Below, one piece after another: positions 43,713 through 55,215 of a stretch of 64,000 bases of DNA. The number at the start of each line of letters is the position of its first letter. Within the stretch, counting starts at the first letter, position 1. The stretch covers positions 7,254,001 through 7,318,000 of the forward strand of contig AP026549.1 of NCBI GenBank assembly GCA_026075535.2, read 5' to 3'. The notes beneath the pieces are model-generated. The model did no database searches. It was not told the origin of the DNA and saw only the letters and a program-made list of their open reading frames with translations. The stretch comes from Tricholoma matsutake. Taxonomy: Eukaryota; Basidiomycota; Agaricomycetes; Agaricales; Tricholomataceae. Position numbers and translations under genes: made by a program.

Positions 43713-45106
43713 TCACATTAGTGAGATCATAAAAGAGGAAAACCACATACACTCTGCTTCAGAGCCGGAGTTATCAACCAGGCATGCCCTTTCGTTGTTG
43801 TCATTGTTGTCAATGTTGACAACTTCTGTAGGGTCCCTGTTGCAAGCACAAATTGGCTTCATGAACTCTTGAGCATCTTTAACAATGGCCTCAAACTTGG
43901 TGTTTGCAAGTGTGTGTGCCAATTCATACCCACAGGTGGCCTTACCCCAAGCGGTATTGCTGAAGCCTGTCTGTCGCATGGACTCCTTCCCAGTGGAGTG
44001 ATTGAGAGTCCGAGGAAGGGTCACCATGTTGCCTTTGCTAGCGCGTGCCATTGCTACAGTCAATGTCCCAGTGGTGACTAGAGTTAGAGCCCTCTCGACC
44101 TATCAACAGTCAGAACAACACAGCAAGCAAAATACACAGCACATACCAAGGCAGCAGCCAAGCCTAACCCACCCACTGCAGTGGTTGTGGGTTTGTTGTG
44201 GAGATTGGGAACCCTCACAGAACCTTCAATAGTCATGAGGTGAGCAGCAAACGTCTGGAGGATAAAGGGGCTGTGAAAGAGCCCCTTCCATTTCTGAAAA
44301 GTATTATGTTATTATTAGACATATAAAAAGAGAGCATTTGGGGTCACATACCTTTTTGTCATCGTGTTTGCTCACTTGATACAAAAAGTGAAGATCCTCC
44401 AGGTAGTACTTTGCAAACTCTACATGTTCTTCATCTGAATCTTGTAAGCTTTCTTGAGTATCACAAAATGCCAAGAGGACTGCAATGCCAGTGGATCTGA
44501 TAATATTGTGCCAGGGGTTGGAGAGGCATTGAACCATCTGGAATATATTTTAGTATCATTCTTGAGTGAAGTCAGTCACATACTTTCTGATAGATTGCAG
44601 CGGATGTTGTTATCTCATACTCATAGCAACTGGTTGTGTCCCAGATCTTTTGCATCACCTGGACTGATTGCTTAACCAGCACATCCCAAGGATCAGTGGT
44701 TTGACCAACAAACACCATATAAGTTGTGATGAACATATGTCAGAACCATTGTGCCTCAACCCATTGTGGGAGTTCCTCATTTCGAGGCTTTCTGGTAGCT
44801 GTTTTGCTGGCCTTCAATGGTTTTTGGATTATGAGTTGCTGGTTGATAGCACTTAGAATATTTTGTTAAATCAACTAAAGTAAACTTACCTCACTAGTCA
44901 CTCGCTTCTTTCCCTTGGGAGGGCTGTTGATCATGGCCTCCCATTCCTCGCCTCTCCTCTCGTCATTGTCAGAGAGACCACCATCAATGTGCAATGAGAG
45001 CGTGGGTTCCAGTTTGGCTTTTACCTTAACCGAGTCCAATGCTTGATGGCTGATAATCTTGACATTGCCAGTAAGAACTGATGGAGCAGATGAGCAGCTA
45101 GTGCCA
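43713..45106 (-). pseudogene. DUF6532-like protein, C-terminal part (split by gypsy C)
   Basis: Minus-strand exons in order: VLTGNVKIISHQALDSVKV at the insertion point, EEWEAMINSPPKGKKRVTSE, MVQCLSNPWHNIIRSTGIAV, KWKGLFHSPFILQTFAAHL and GYELAHTLANTKFEAIVKDA. Short introns separate them (for example near 44295-44352). The C-terminus is acidic. It joins without loss to the 5' part at 55216-56310 once gypsy C and one TGCCA are removed. Assignment to the DUF6532-like family of agaricomycetes rests on remembered motifs. Function unknown; it is often found beside DNA transposons. Confidence 0.6.
45102..45106. repeat. Target-site duplication, left copy (TGCCA)
   Basis: TGCCA directly precedes the left LTR and recurs at 55216-55220 after the right LTR. 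Confidence 0.95.
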
Positions 45107-45304
45107 TGTGGTGACCCGGGGCTTGACCCTGCATTTGTTTTTATTATATTTCCTTGCTTTTGACCTGGCTGGCCCCTATAAAGGGACCAGCCTTCTATTT
45201 ACATAAGCAATCTTTACTACCACCTCGAGTACACACAATAAATATACGTTAGTCATGTTTAGCTCCTGTGTGATATTAAGGGACCCCCCCTACAACTCAC
45301 TACA
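45107..45304 (+). repeat. 5' LTR of gypsy C
   Basis: It starts TGTGGTGACCCGG and ends CTCACTACA. It contains CCTATAAAGGGACC, a TATA-like box, near 45175 and AATAAATAT near 45237, a possible polyadenylation signal. Confidence 0.93.
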
Positions 45305-45371
45305 CTTTTTTAAACACTCAAACTCATAGAGAGTTAAGCTTGACATCACCACATCAGTGATTGTCATCAAC

Positions 45372-47883
45372 ATGACCCTGAACTTCTCCCATGAAGGGAG
45401 AAAATTCTCAACGCAATCAGCGACAGAAGCATATCTGTCGCTAGGACCTGAATCAAGTTTCTTTGCACTCGACTCTTTGCTTTTTGCCCGCTGCTACAAC
45501 CAAAATTCTTTTTCTCCATTGCTAAAGATTGTACCTCAAGAACGAGACCATGGTTTTGACCAGGGCCAAGAACAAGAACAAGCTGAAGCCTGCTCCCAAG
45601 CAGGATGCACAAGTAAATCTCATCCATTGCCATCAGGGTCAGATTCCCCTTGGCATGCTCCAAAAGATTTGGCTGGATCCCATCCACTCAAGGCGCATAC
45701 AAGCACCTCGAGAAACAATGTTTCTCCTACTAGGGACTTTCAGACCCTCGAAGCGCATACAGCTGCTTCAAGAAATCTCAATTCCTCTGCCCTAGGCCCA
45801 CACCATCGACAGCCCACTGTCGAGGACACTGATGACAGCAAACTTGAATCCAGAAAATCTTTCTTGTCAAACAACAGTCGACGAGACACTCATTCCAATC
45901 CAGGACCTCCTCCTGGCTTGCAGAAGCTTTCTCCTCTGGATGAATTGACCCCAGAGCCCAACATCCACCAGATTACCCCTGGTAGTGGTATCAATCTTCC
46001 CTGCAACAGCCAGATGTACAAAACACCTGGATTATTCCCTGCCATATGGCCGGATTTAACAGCATCGGCACCTGCAACGCCAATGGATGCTGATAATCAG
46101 CTGTGCCGATGCCTAGAGAAAAGACCCCTCAAGGCCAAACCTTGAGAGGATGAATCAGACAACAAATTTGTACAGAACCCTGAGTTATCTCATAAATTAC
46201 CTTCTAAAAAGAAGGTACACTATATCAACAACAACAGGATAGTCCTTCAAAGGATACGTGATGGCGATATCCAAGATGGACATCCCACCTCAATCCCCAA
46301 TCAGGGGATCCATTTCGACAAAGATGGTCAACCTTGGGATAAGGATGACCCTTCATCTTGCCATCAAAAGCGAGAGAGCCCACCATCTGTAAATTCCAGA
46401 TGGCCTGCACAGAGTCACGCAGGCCATGGAGGACCACCAGATGGAGATGGGTCCAGGGATGATGGTAATGGAAGTGATAGCGACTCGACATATACCATGT
46501 CAAGCAATGAAAGTACCGAATGTTCTTCCCAATTCGAGGAAGAGGCACCCTGCAGAGACTCATCAAATCCCCAACAAGGAGTGCAAACACACATTTCTTC
46601 CAGATGTACCCCATCTGGATGTTCTGGTACCCCACGAGAGTCCAGTAGCCCTTACTGGTCTACATCTTCCTATCCCAATTCTTATTGAGATAAAGGCTCT
46701 CGCCGTCCCTCAAAATATTTGAGGGACATCCATACCAAGATACATAGACAGATAGACAACAAGGTCTCTGTCTTGACAGAAATTCCTGCCACTGGAGGCA
46801 AGAATGGTCCCCGAGTTCCCAATCTGTCAAAGTACAGTGGATTACCTGACACCAAAACCTTTGAAAGATGGCTGAATGCCCTTCTTCAGTGGTTGAAGGT
46901 GAACAAGGTGTGCAGCCCTGAGCTGGACTCAGACCGCATTGAGTATATGGCGATGTTCCTGGTGAACACTGCCCTCACTTGGTTTGAAGACAGCATTGAC
47001 AGTGCATACCGTCAATGATCAGCCTGGACTTTCAAAGAAGTCATCACTGGCCTATACGACCAGTTTGTGCATGAAAATGCAACCCACAATGCAACCAACA
47101 AATTCTGGCACATCAAGTATAACACCGATGAGGGCATTATGGGCTATTACCACAAACTGGAGCACTATGCTACCAGGATGATACAGGCACCCGATCCATT
47201 TACGTTCAAGATGCAATTGGTGACCAGGTTGCCCACAAGCATCATATCCTTTGTACTAGACAAAGGATGTTCCGCTGAGACAAGCTCAGTGCAAGATATC
47301 CTGCACTTCGCTTGCCAGGCAGAGGAAATTGGTAAGATGAGAAAATGCTTCAATGAAAAGAAGCGTATAATGGATTCCACCAAGTCAAAGAGCACATCCT
47401 CTTTGACTAAAACTTCTAAAACAAAAGAACCTTCTCCCGAACAGTCTCATGACCGATCCCAGGATCGTTTTCAAAAACACAATAAGAACTATCATGATAG
47501 CTCTACATATCTGGGGTCGAAGCATCCTACCAAGGAGCTTTGAAGTCACGGTGATAGTGATCGCCATAACAAAGATCGTCATGATACTCAACATTGTGCA
47601 TCTGGAGGGAAACCATCCAGACACTCTGGATCCAAATCAGCCAAAAGGTCTGATGACAAGAAGAACCTGATTTGTTACAGCTGTGGAAGTCCACACTACT
47701 CCACAGATAAGGGCTGCCCTAAGTATGGACAGCCCAAACCATCAGCTAAGATGTACACTGCTTGAGAAGGATCAGCGTCTACAGCTGATCCCCAAACCTC
47801 CTGTGCTCAACCAAGCAGTGAGCACCATTTGAGTCCTACCTGGGACTCAGATTCACATTCTGTGATGAATGAGAGACTACAGT
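45372..47883 (+). pseudogene. Gag of gypsy C
   Basis: One plus-strand frame broken by TGA at 46143, 46686, 47016, 47541 and 47763. The N-terminal 450 residues are Ser/Pro/Asp-rich. The first ATG chosen is 45372; an ATG at 45550 in another frame (MVLTRAKNKNK) could be the true start, with a later shift. Capsid: PNLSKYSGLPDTKTFERWLN, FLVNTALTWFEDSI, YDQFVHENATHNATNKFW and GYYHKLEHYATRM. Basic stretch, then a knuckle, CYSCGSPHYSTDKGCPKYGQ, with irregular spacing. A 40-base tandem duplication (47844-47923) shifts the frame at the gag/protease junction. Confidence 0.85.
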
Positions 47884-47923
47884 GACTCAGATTCACATTC
47901 TGCGATGAATGAGAGACTACAGT
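47844..47923 (+). repeat. 40-base tandem duplication causing a frameshift
   Basis: GACTCAGATTCACATTCTGY and the following 20 bases occur twice in direct succession (47844-47883 and 47884-47923) with one T/C difference. Forty is not a multiple of three, so the coding frame changes here. Confidence 0.9.
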
Positions 47924-48742
47924 GACTCAGAGGATAACTCTCGCTCTGAGTATGGGTCTGCCTTGTCAGACATGGACCCTGATGGTTCTCAGTATAGTTC
48001 AGAAGGTGAACTGTGCAACTTGGAGTCTGATACTGGGGGTGACACCAGTGAATATTCTGGATCAGAACACTTTGGTGTGATCCAAGAAATCCTTTCGGAG
48101 TATGACTCTGACAGATGCCCATCCACCCAGTTGGTGTCCGACTCAGAGGAAGACTCTGAGGACGAGATGGGGAGAAATTCTCTGTCATTTTCTGAAAGAT
48201 TAGGTGTCATGATGGACAACCTATTCAAAAACAAGCCGTGCTTCAGAGGCGCGACCACTTTGAGGAAATCCTCTAAGAAAATAACCTGTCCTCCTCGCTC
48301 TGAGAAGGACAACAGGTGCTTTGTGGTGAAAATGAAGCTTCATGAACTTGAAGCTTTCATGCTCCTCGATTCAGGCTGCACATCTGATTTGATTTTCCCA
48401 GAATTCGCCATCTCAGCGAATCTTAAAGCCCATGAATTGGAAGAACCAGTGCCCTTGCAATTAGGCACCGTTGGAAGCCGTTGGAAGATAAACTTTGGAC
48501 TATTCACTGATTTTGAAATCAGTGAAATAAAAAACACCCATTATTTCGATGTTGTTAACATTGATATATATGATGCCATTCTAGGCACTGTCTTCATGAG
48601 GAAACACGGTATAGTTCTAGACTTTGAATGTGACAAAGTACATGTCAAGGGCAAACACCTCGATACCATTATTGAGGGCCCTAACACTTTCAAGCAAGCC
48701 CATCGGCATGCTATGCATCCTCAACCTCCCAAGGATGAGTGA
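47909..48742 (+). pseudogene. Protease segment of gypsy C
   Basis: An acidic Ser/Asp/Glu-rich linker is followed by a retropepsin-like domain: HELEAFMLLDSGCTSDLIFP (active-site D-S-G), then DIYDAILGTVFMRKHGIVLD, the second hydrophobic motif. The spacing of about 90 residues fits an aspartic protease monomer. The frame is open for 277 codons. It would cleave the polyprotein. Confidence 0.85.
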
Positions 48743-48811
48743 CATGAGAGCAGCCACATGGCCATGTGAAAGAAGAAGGACCCAGACAAGCCTGGTCCAA
48801 GTTCCACGAAG

Positions 48812-51800
48812 GTGCAACCTTCATCTGTTAGATGTAGGAATGTTGAAATGGAGGAAGTAGACGATGTTGACAAACATCGTCGGTCTACACTAAAACCTTC
48901 GGACCCTGTCCTTTTAGGACCTGAAGACAAACCATTGAGCAACAAAGAAGATGATCTAGAAGAGATTGTCCAGGAATTTACTTGGGATAGACTCCCCGAG
49001 GGACCCAAGTTCAAACCTCCCAGATTTGACCCCTCTATCCCTGCAGTACTTCCACCAGATCAGGTCGATGACCTGAATGAGATACTCTTCGCAATTTGTG
49101 AAGAGCTGGCCGATAAAGCTAAATGCACAGGGCCCCTTTCAAAAAAGGACCTTCCATGCCTCCGAGAGGAGTGGAAGCAATCTTGTCAGGACATCCTCAA
49201 TGGAGTTCCTGATAAACTACCTCCTTTAAGGGACATAAACCACCACATCCCATTGGTGGATGAGAGAAGAAGTATAACTACTATCTTCCAAAGTGTCCCG
49301 ACTTGATGAGGAAACCCCTCACTGAGAAAATAGCCAGGTACTGCAAAGCAGGCTGGTGGTGTCCTGCCTGCATGGAGCAAGCTGCTCCAATGCTAGTAGC
49401 TCCCAAGAAAACTGGGAAACTTCACACTGTGATCAACACAGTGAAATGTAATGCTAACACGGTGAAAGATGTTACACCGTTTCTTGATCAAGACTTGATT
49501 TGTCTTGATGTCGCTCAAGCTAAGTACCACTCAAAAATTGACCTCTCCAATGCCTATGAGCAGGTCCGAGTTGCCCCAGAAGACATCTGGAAAACCACCT
49601 TCTTGACAGCTCAAGGCGTATACAAGAGTCTTGTTATGCAACAAGGCGACTGCAATGCACCCTCAACCTTCCAAAGGTTGATGAACTCTATATTCCGAGA
49701 TTACATTGGAATCTTCATCCATGCCTACCTGGATGATATCTTTGTGTTCAGCAACACAATTGAAGAACACCAGAAGCATCTGGAGCTTGTGTTTAATAGA
49801 CTACACGAGCATTTTCTGTACCTCCATGCAGAGAAATGTGAACTCTACCCTGGAAAGGTAGAGTGTCTCAGTCATATGATTGATGAGCATTGCCTACATG
49901 CAGATAGTGACAAAATGGCCCATATACAAGAGTGGAAAGCTCCTCATAATTATCACAAAGTCCAGCATTTTCTGGGACTTGTGCAGTATCTGGCACAGTT
50001 CCTGCCAGATATAAGTGCTTTCACTAGTCCCCTTTCAGCAATGACAAAAAACGGTCAAGCCTTTTTATGGCGACCGTTGCACAATCATTGCTTCCAGATG
50101 ATTAAACATATCTGTTGCATGATGCTGGTGCTGAAGCCTATCAACCCAGATTCACCTGAGCCGATATGGGTGATCTGTGATGCCTCAGTCTTTGGGACTG
50201 GGGCGATGTATAGTCAGGGACCTGAGTGGCAAACTTGCCGCCCTGCTGGGTTCCTGTCCAAGAAATTCTCTGACACTCAAAGGAACTCTGTACCTTTGAG
50301 CATGAAACAATTGCCATACTTGAGGCACTCCTCAAGTGGGAAGACAAGCTGATTGGTAGACATATTCATGTCATCACTGATCACCAGGCGCTTGAGTTCT
50401 TCCAAACTCAACACTGACTGTCTGCTAGGCAAACACAATGGATGGAGTATCTGTCGCATTTCGACTTTGACATTCATTATGTCAAAGGCAAATTGAACAA
50501 AGTAGTGGACACTCTATCCCGTTACTACCAATTCAACTCTTGGGACGATGCTCCATTAGTCTAACACTACGTCTTCGCAGATGTATGTCTCGATCCCAAC
50601 CACGAGGATCTCCCGTGGAATCGCCATCTCAAAATCAAAAATTGAGTAATTGAAACCCATTCCACTGCTTCCCAGCAGAGACGAGTTAGTGAACAACTCA
50701 AAGCTCTTTGAGAATGAGTCAAAGAGCATGAAGCAGCCACAGCTGTAATGACTGTGAATGCAGAAGAAGCAACCACACCTTCTTCAAAGACCAACCAATC
50801 GCAGGATGATCCTTCAATTTACACCTCTCAGGCTAAAGGGCCTTACCTGCACATTCACATGTCAGAGGTAGACCCTCTGAATGACGATATCTGAAAGGGA
50901 TACATCAATGACAAACACTTCAAGAAGGTTCTTGAAAATCCAAAGGACCACCCAGACTTCCAGACCTGATACGGTTTCATTTGGAGGAAGAACAGAGGGG
51001 GCAAAGAGGTCCTTTGCATCCCCACCTCTACTTCCAAAGGTACAACCTTACATGGCCATATCATCAAACAAGCCCACACATTGGTGGGGCATTTCGGTCC
51101 TCTGAAGACATCAGAATACATCCAATGTTGGTATTGGTGGCCTCAACTTCAATATGAAGTTGAGAAATACTGTGATTCTTGCGAACCTTGCATCTGCTCG
51201 AAGGGGGAATACCGCTCCCCTCAAGGCAAGCTGCACTCATTACTGACACCCATGAGACCATGGGAGTCAATTGGAATGGATTTCATTGGACCCTTCCCAG
51301 AGTCTGAAGGATTTGACTACATTTGGGTAATCATCTGTCATCTGTCTTCAATGGTTCACCTAATCCCAGTGAACACAATGATGACTGCATCACAACTATC
51401 TCCCATCTTCATGAGGGAGATTGTCCATTTGCATGGACTACCTGGCTCAATCATTTGCGATCGAGACTCTAAATTCACATCCAAATGGTGGCGTGAAATC
51501 CACCATATCTTGGACGTCAAATTACTTATGTCTACTTCATTCCATCCTCAGATGGATGGAATAATGGAATGCGCAAATTGTTCAATCGCTCAGATTCTCT
51601 GAGCATTCATTGCGTCCAATCAACAGGATTGGGTAAAGTTCCTCTCTCTTGTAGAGTTTGCCATAAACTCTACGATTAACAGAGCAACTGGGATGGCCCC
51701 GTTTGAAATCAACTATGGATTCTTGCCTCATATGATGCAGGAACTTCCTTCAATGGAATGCATTCCTCCTGGAGTGCATACTTTTGCAATGAATGCACTG

Positions 51801-52382
51801 CGAAACATGGCCATCACCCATGATAGTATCATCGCTGAAAGAGTCCTTCAATGACACTATGCAAACAAGCATTGGCGCGAGGAGCCCGATGTCAAACAAG
51901 GAGACCTTGTTTACCTCTCCACAAAGAACCTTGTGTTACCAAAGGGACACACAAGTAAACTGCTACCTAAATTTGTAGGACCCTACAAGGTCCTACAAGC
52001 TTTCCCTGAGACATCCAACTATGTGTTGGATCTTCCTACAGAACTGAAACACCAGCATATACACCAGCATTTCCATGTGAGTCTACTAAGGCCTCACCAT
52101 CCTAACAACAACATGTTGTTTCCCAACAGGCATTATCCTGATGCATATGACTTTGGTGCCCCAGATGACACCAAATGGTACGTCAAAGAGATCATGGCAC
52201 ACAGGTGGTGTGGCCATACCATCCAGTTTGAAGTTAAGTGGAGTCTGGGAGACACCACTTGGGAACCTTTAGCGAACTGCAATGATCTTGCAGCCCTAGA
52301 TGCTTATCTGGCACTAATGGGTGCCAGAGACTTGCAAGAATTGCCCAAATGCGCAGGAACTCCTGCGCATCGACAGATGTAA
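48812..52382 (+). pseudogene. Pol of gypsy C: reverse transcriptase, RNase H, integrase, chromodomain
   Basis: Linker 48812-49306, then a frame change to 49303-50292. Reverse transcriptase: MLVAPKKTGKLHTVIN, KIDLSNAYEQVRVAPED, GDCNAPSTFQRLMN and AYLDDIFVFSN (catalytic box intact). RNase H: VICDASVFGTGAMYSQG; after a one-base shift near 50292, FEHETIAILEALLKWEDK and VITDHQALEFF. Integrase: finger ending CDSCEPCICSKG, then SIGMDFIGPFPESEGF, IICDRDSKFTSKWWREI and a Glu in MECANCSIAQ. C-terminal: VKEIMAHRWCGHTIQFEVKW, chromodomain-like. TGA codons stand where arginine is expected, for example after FFQTQH, NDDI, DFQT, AQIL and RVLQ. One stop, near 50561, is TAA. Confidence 0.92.
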
Positions 52383-52489
52383 CGACTTGGAAATTTCCAA
52401 GTCATGTTGCAACTTGCCCAATGGATTTCACACTCCGCAACTTTATGTTGTGCGGAGTTTCAATTGTTTTTTTTTCTTCATCGCTTGGC

Positions 52490-54830
52490 ATGATTACCAT
52501 GGTGAGTTTCCCTCCAGACAAAGACGACCCCATGGGGGGTGATCACAATGACAGACCTAGCTGTGCACATGAGACGTGCCCTAGTGGCCAGTCTCAAAGG
52601 GGGAAGGAGAGAGAGCTTGAGCCCACTGGCTCGAGCAGCAACACCCAACACCATCACTCACCAAGCCCTGGCGAGATCAAAGAAGCCATCAGCTCTAGCA
52701 GACATTCTGCTAGAGAAGAACAAAACCGGCGAGCTGGTGTGGGCACCAGCTCTTCCGCTGCCAGAAATTGGAGGATTGACAGTGAAGGCATCATCCTTCA
52801 CCAAAGCACTTGCAACACTTGCAAGAGCTACACTTTACACGTGTACACCCACGTGTATGACCACGATGATGAATATTTCAATGCGAGAAATTGTCGAGAT
52901 TTGGGTAATAACTCTGGCACTCTCACCAGAGCCGAACGTGTTTATAATGAATACAAAAAAGATATTGCTGCCCTCCAGGAGACCATCCAGAACCTGGAGG
53001 ATGAGAATGAGCACCTGCATGAGCTGCTCAATGGACGTTCATCCAAATGAGCTTGTACTCATGAACCCTCTCCTCACCCTGAGAGGCCCCAGGGTACTTC
53101 ATATGCCAGTGCAGCCTCTCGGCCTGCACTACCTCCTGCTCCCCACCCTGTCATCCCCAATGAGGACTTCAATATGAACGAGGTCTACCCACCTCTTCCC
53201 AACCTTCCAACCCCAAGATATACACTCTTGGGCCCTGATGTTCCCAGGATGGCAAACTGGAGACCAGCTCCCAAGCTGCATGGCCAAGTTCCTATGTCCA
53301 TTCCTCAGAACACTGAGGAATTTGATAACTGGTCCCAGATGGCCCACACCTCTGGGAACTACCCAATGTTGGAATGAATGTGTGAGTACATGCAGTTCAT
53401 CAATGATACTGCTCCAGGGGCTCGAATGCCCCTGATGACCTATGCCCTTGCCCACTGGAGATTACCCGGTTGGCTCCCTGTTCAGATGCAGTTGGTGCGA
53501 GGATTATGCCGACTCAACGACCCTACTTGCCTGGAGCAACCCTCACTCCTGGACTCTGCTGAAATGTGGGCACAGTTCATGCACCGACACCTGTACCAGT
53601 GGCGATCCCACCCTGGTACCCTGATGGACGAACAGAGGGTCTCCCTCCCACATGTCAAGGGACAACTCCTGCTTCATCAACAGATTCCTTCAGGGCTATC
53701 CCCTGAAGCTAAACTACTTCTCTACCTTCATACTGCAGAGGTACTAGCCATGCCGGGACTACCGACAGATTCAAGAGCACAAACACCTCCCACTGTCCCC
53801 CATGCACTGTCAGCAGCCCATGCCGATCAGCACCAATTCAACTTCCCTCGAGGATGTCGGACAACACCTCGCTACCATGGGAGTCTTGGACAAGGAAGTC
53901 CAAGAAGGTTCTCACTATGCCATCAGCTGGCTTACAGCAACGGCTACTGCCAACTCCTCCCATTCAGAAGAGTCTTCCACCACTGCCAATATCATAAGAC
54001 ATCTGCAGCAATATTCCAATACCCATTCAGAGGACACTCCTCTGATGTCTGAACCCCGGTGGTGGATCACCGGGCCTAACGATGTGGCCCTTCAAGAGCC
54101 ACAAAGAAAAAGAAAAAGAGATTCCACCACTCCCACCAGGGGCGGAGCTCCCTCTCATTCAGGGTGACCCCGCCCTGAATCAATGACATCCACTGCCTGG
54201 TCCTCTGGATTCTCCGCTGGACTATCTGCATCTCTGCATGCGAGCACCTCTCGCATGGACAACCAGCCTCCTGCCCTCGCTGGGCCTTCTTACCTGTCCG
54301 GCTGGCATCCACCTCCTCCAGAGGTATATCCCCTGGAGAATGATCTGACCTCAGGATGGTCCAGGTCCCCCCTCATTGTCAAGGCAACTCAAGGCCAGAA
54401 GAAGGCCTTGAAGAGAGCGAGGAGAGTCGCCACTGGCATCCCTCCAGATGGGCACAAGAAGCCCATTAGCAAACTCCCTCCCGTCGTGTCTACCAAGCCA
54501 CAAAAAATTAGAGACCCTGATGACAACAGTGATTCCACCAACTCCGTCTCTTCATCCGACGATGAAACATTCACCATCGACAAGGACCGTTTCCCTCTCG
54601 ATGAAGAGCAGACAACAGACACCTCTGCTCTGGGGAACACCCCAGAGACCCCCATATCCCAATTGTCTTTGTTGGCATCGACCAACAAAACGACCATACT
54701 TTCCTCCATGCCCAATTACAAGTGCGAAGTACCCATACCTACCACCCCTGAGGAAGTTAGGCATATGTTAGTTGATGCCAACCTCCCAAATCCTCATCGA
54801 CCCTCAATGAGTCCCACATATCATCATTGA
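52490..54830 (+). pseudogene. Extra reading frame downstream of pol in gypsy C, function unknown
   Basis: It starts at ATG 52490, 107 bases after the pol stop, and runs in one frame to about 53820 with only two TGA codons (53048 and 53375), then in a second frame to 54830 after a frameshift. In total about 780 residues. Residues 130-185 contain a heptad-like section, AALQETIQNLEDENEHLHEL, predicted coiled coil. The middle part is helical and Trp-rich (MCEYMQFINDTAPGARMPL, WAQFMHRHLYQWRSHPG). The tail has basic RKRKRDS and QKKALKRARRV patches and an acidic SDDETFTIDKD. No enzyme motif was recognised. Its length and coding character suggest a real accessory protein, possibly nucleic-acid binding; this is inference. 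Confidence 0.6.
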
Positions 54831-55007
54831 GTCTCGATGATACCCACATCCCTGACGACCCTACTAAATAAGATCGTCGCATTTTTTAATAAACAAATGA
54901 ATTGATTCTTTTCGTCGTACCCCGATGATACCCACATACCAGACGATGCTCTCTTCGAGATCGTCTATTTACTCAAAACATTATGCTTCTCTCCTGGACG
55001 AAGCCTA

Positions 55008-55017
55008 AGGGGGATGG
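55008..55017 (+). promoter_or_regulatory. Polypurine tract of gypsy C
   Basis: AAGGGGGATGG directly precedes the TGTGGTGACC start of the 3' LTR. Confidence 0.75.
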
Positions 55018-55215
55018 TGTGGTGACCTGGGACTTGACCCTGCATTTGTATATATTATATTTCCTTGCTATTGACCTGGCTGGCCCCTATAAAGGGACCA
55101 GCCTTCTATTTACATAAGCAATCTTTACTACCACCTCAAGTACACACGATAAATATATGTTAGTCATGTTTAGCTCCTGTGTGATATTAAGGGACCCCCC
55201 CTATGACTCACTACA
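55018..55215 (+). repeat. 3' LTR of gypsy C
   Basis: 198 bases. It differs from the 5' LTR at about ten sites, several of them CpG in one copy and TG or CA in the other (ACCCGGGG versus ACCTGGGA, TACGTT versus TATGTT, CTCGAG versus CTCAAG). Confidence 0.93.

Larger units (their letters stand above)
45107..55215 (+). mobile_element. Ty3/gypsy element C, complete ends, degraded genes
   Basis: 10.1 kb with 198-base LTRs differing at about ten positions and a perfect 5-base target duplication, inserted in the DUF6532-like gene. Plus-strand order: gag, protease, reverse transcriptase, RNase H, integrase, chromodomain-like end, then a long extra reading frame before the purine tract. It carries well over a dozen in-frame TGA codons. 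Confidence 0.95.

Noticed and set aside
45372..52382. TGA read as arginine (genetic code change or editing)
   Set aside because: The amidase uses TAG as its stop and normal codons, frameshifts also break the element genes, and CpG deamination explains CGA to TGA without recoding.
54076..54312. Candidate membrane envelope protein after pol in gypsy C
   Set aside because: The post-pol frame has no signal peptide, no membrane segment and no cysteine pattern, so an envelope role is not supported.
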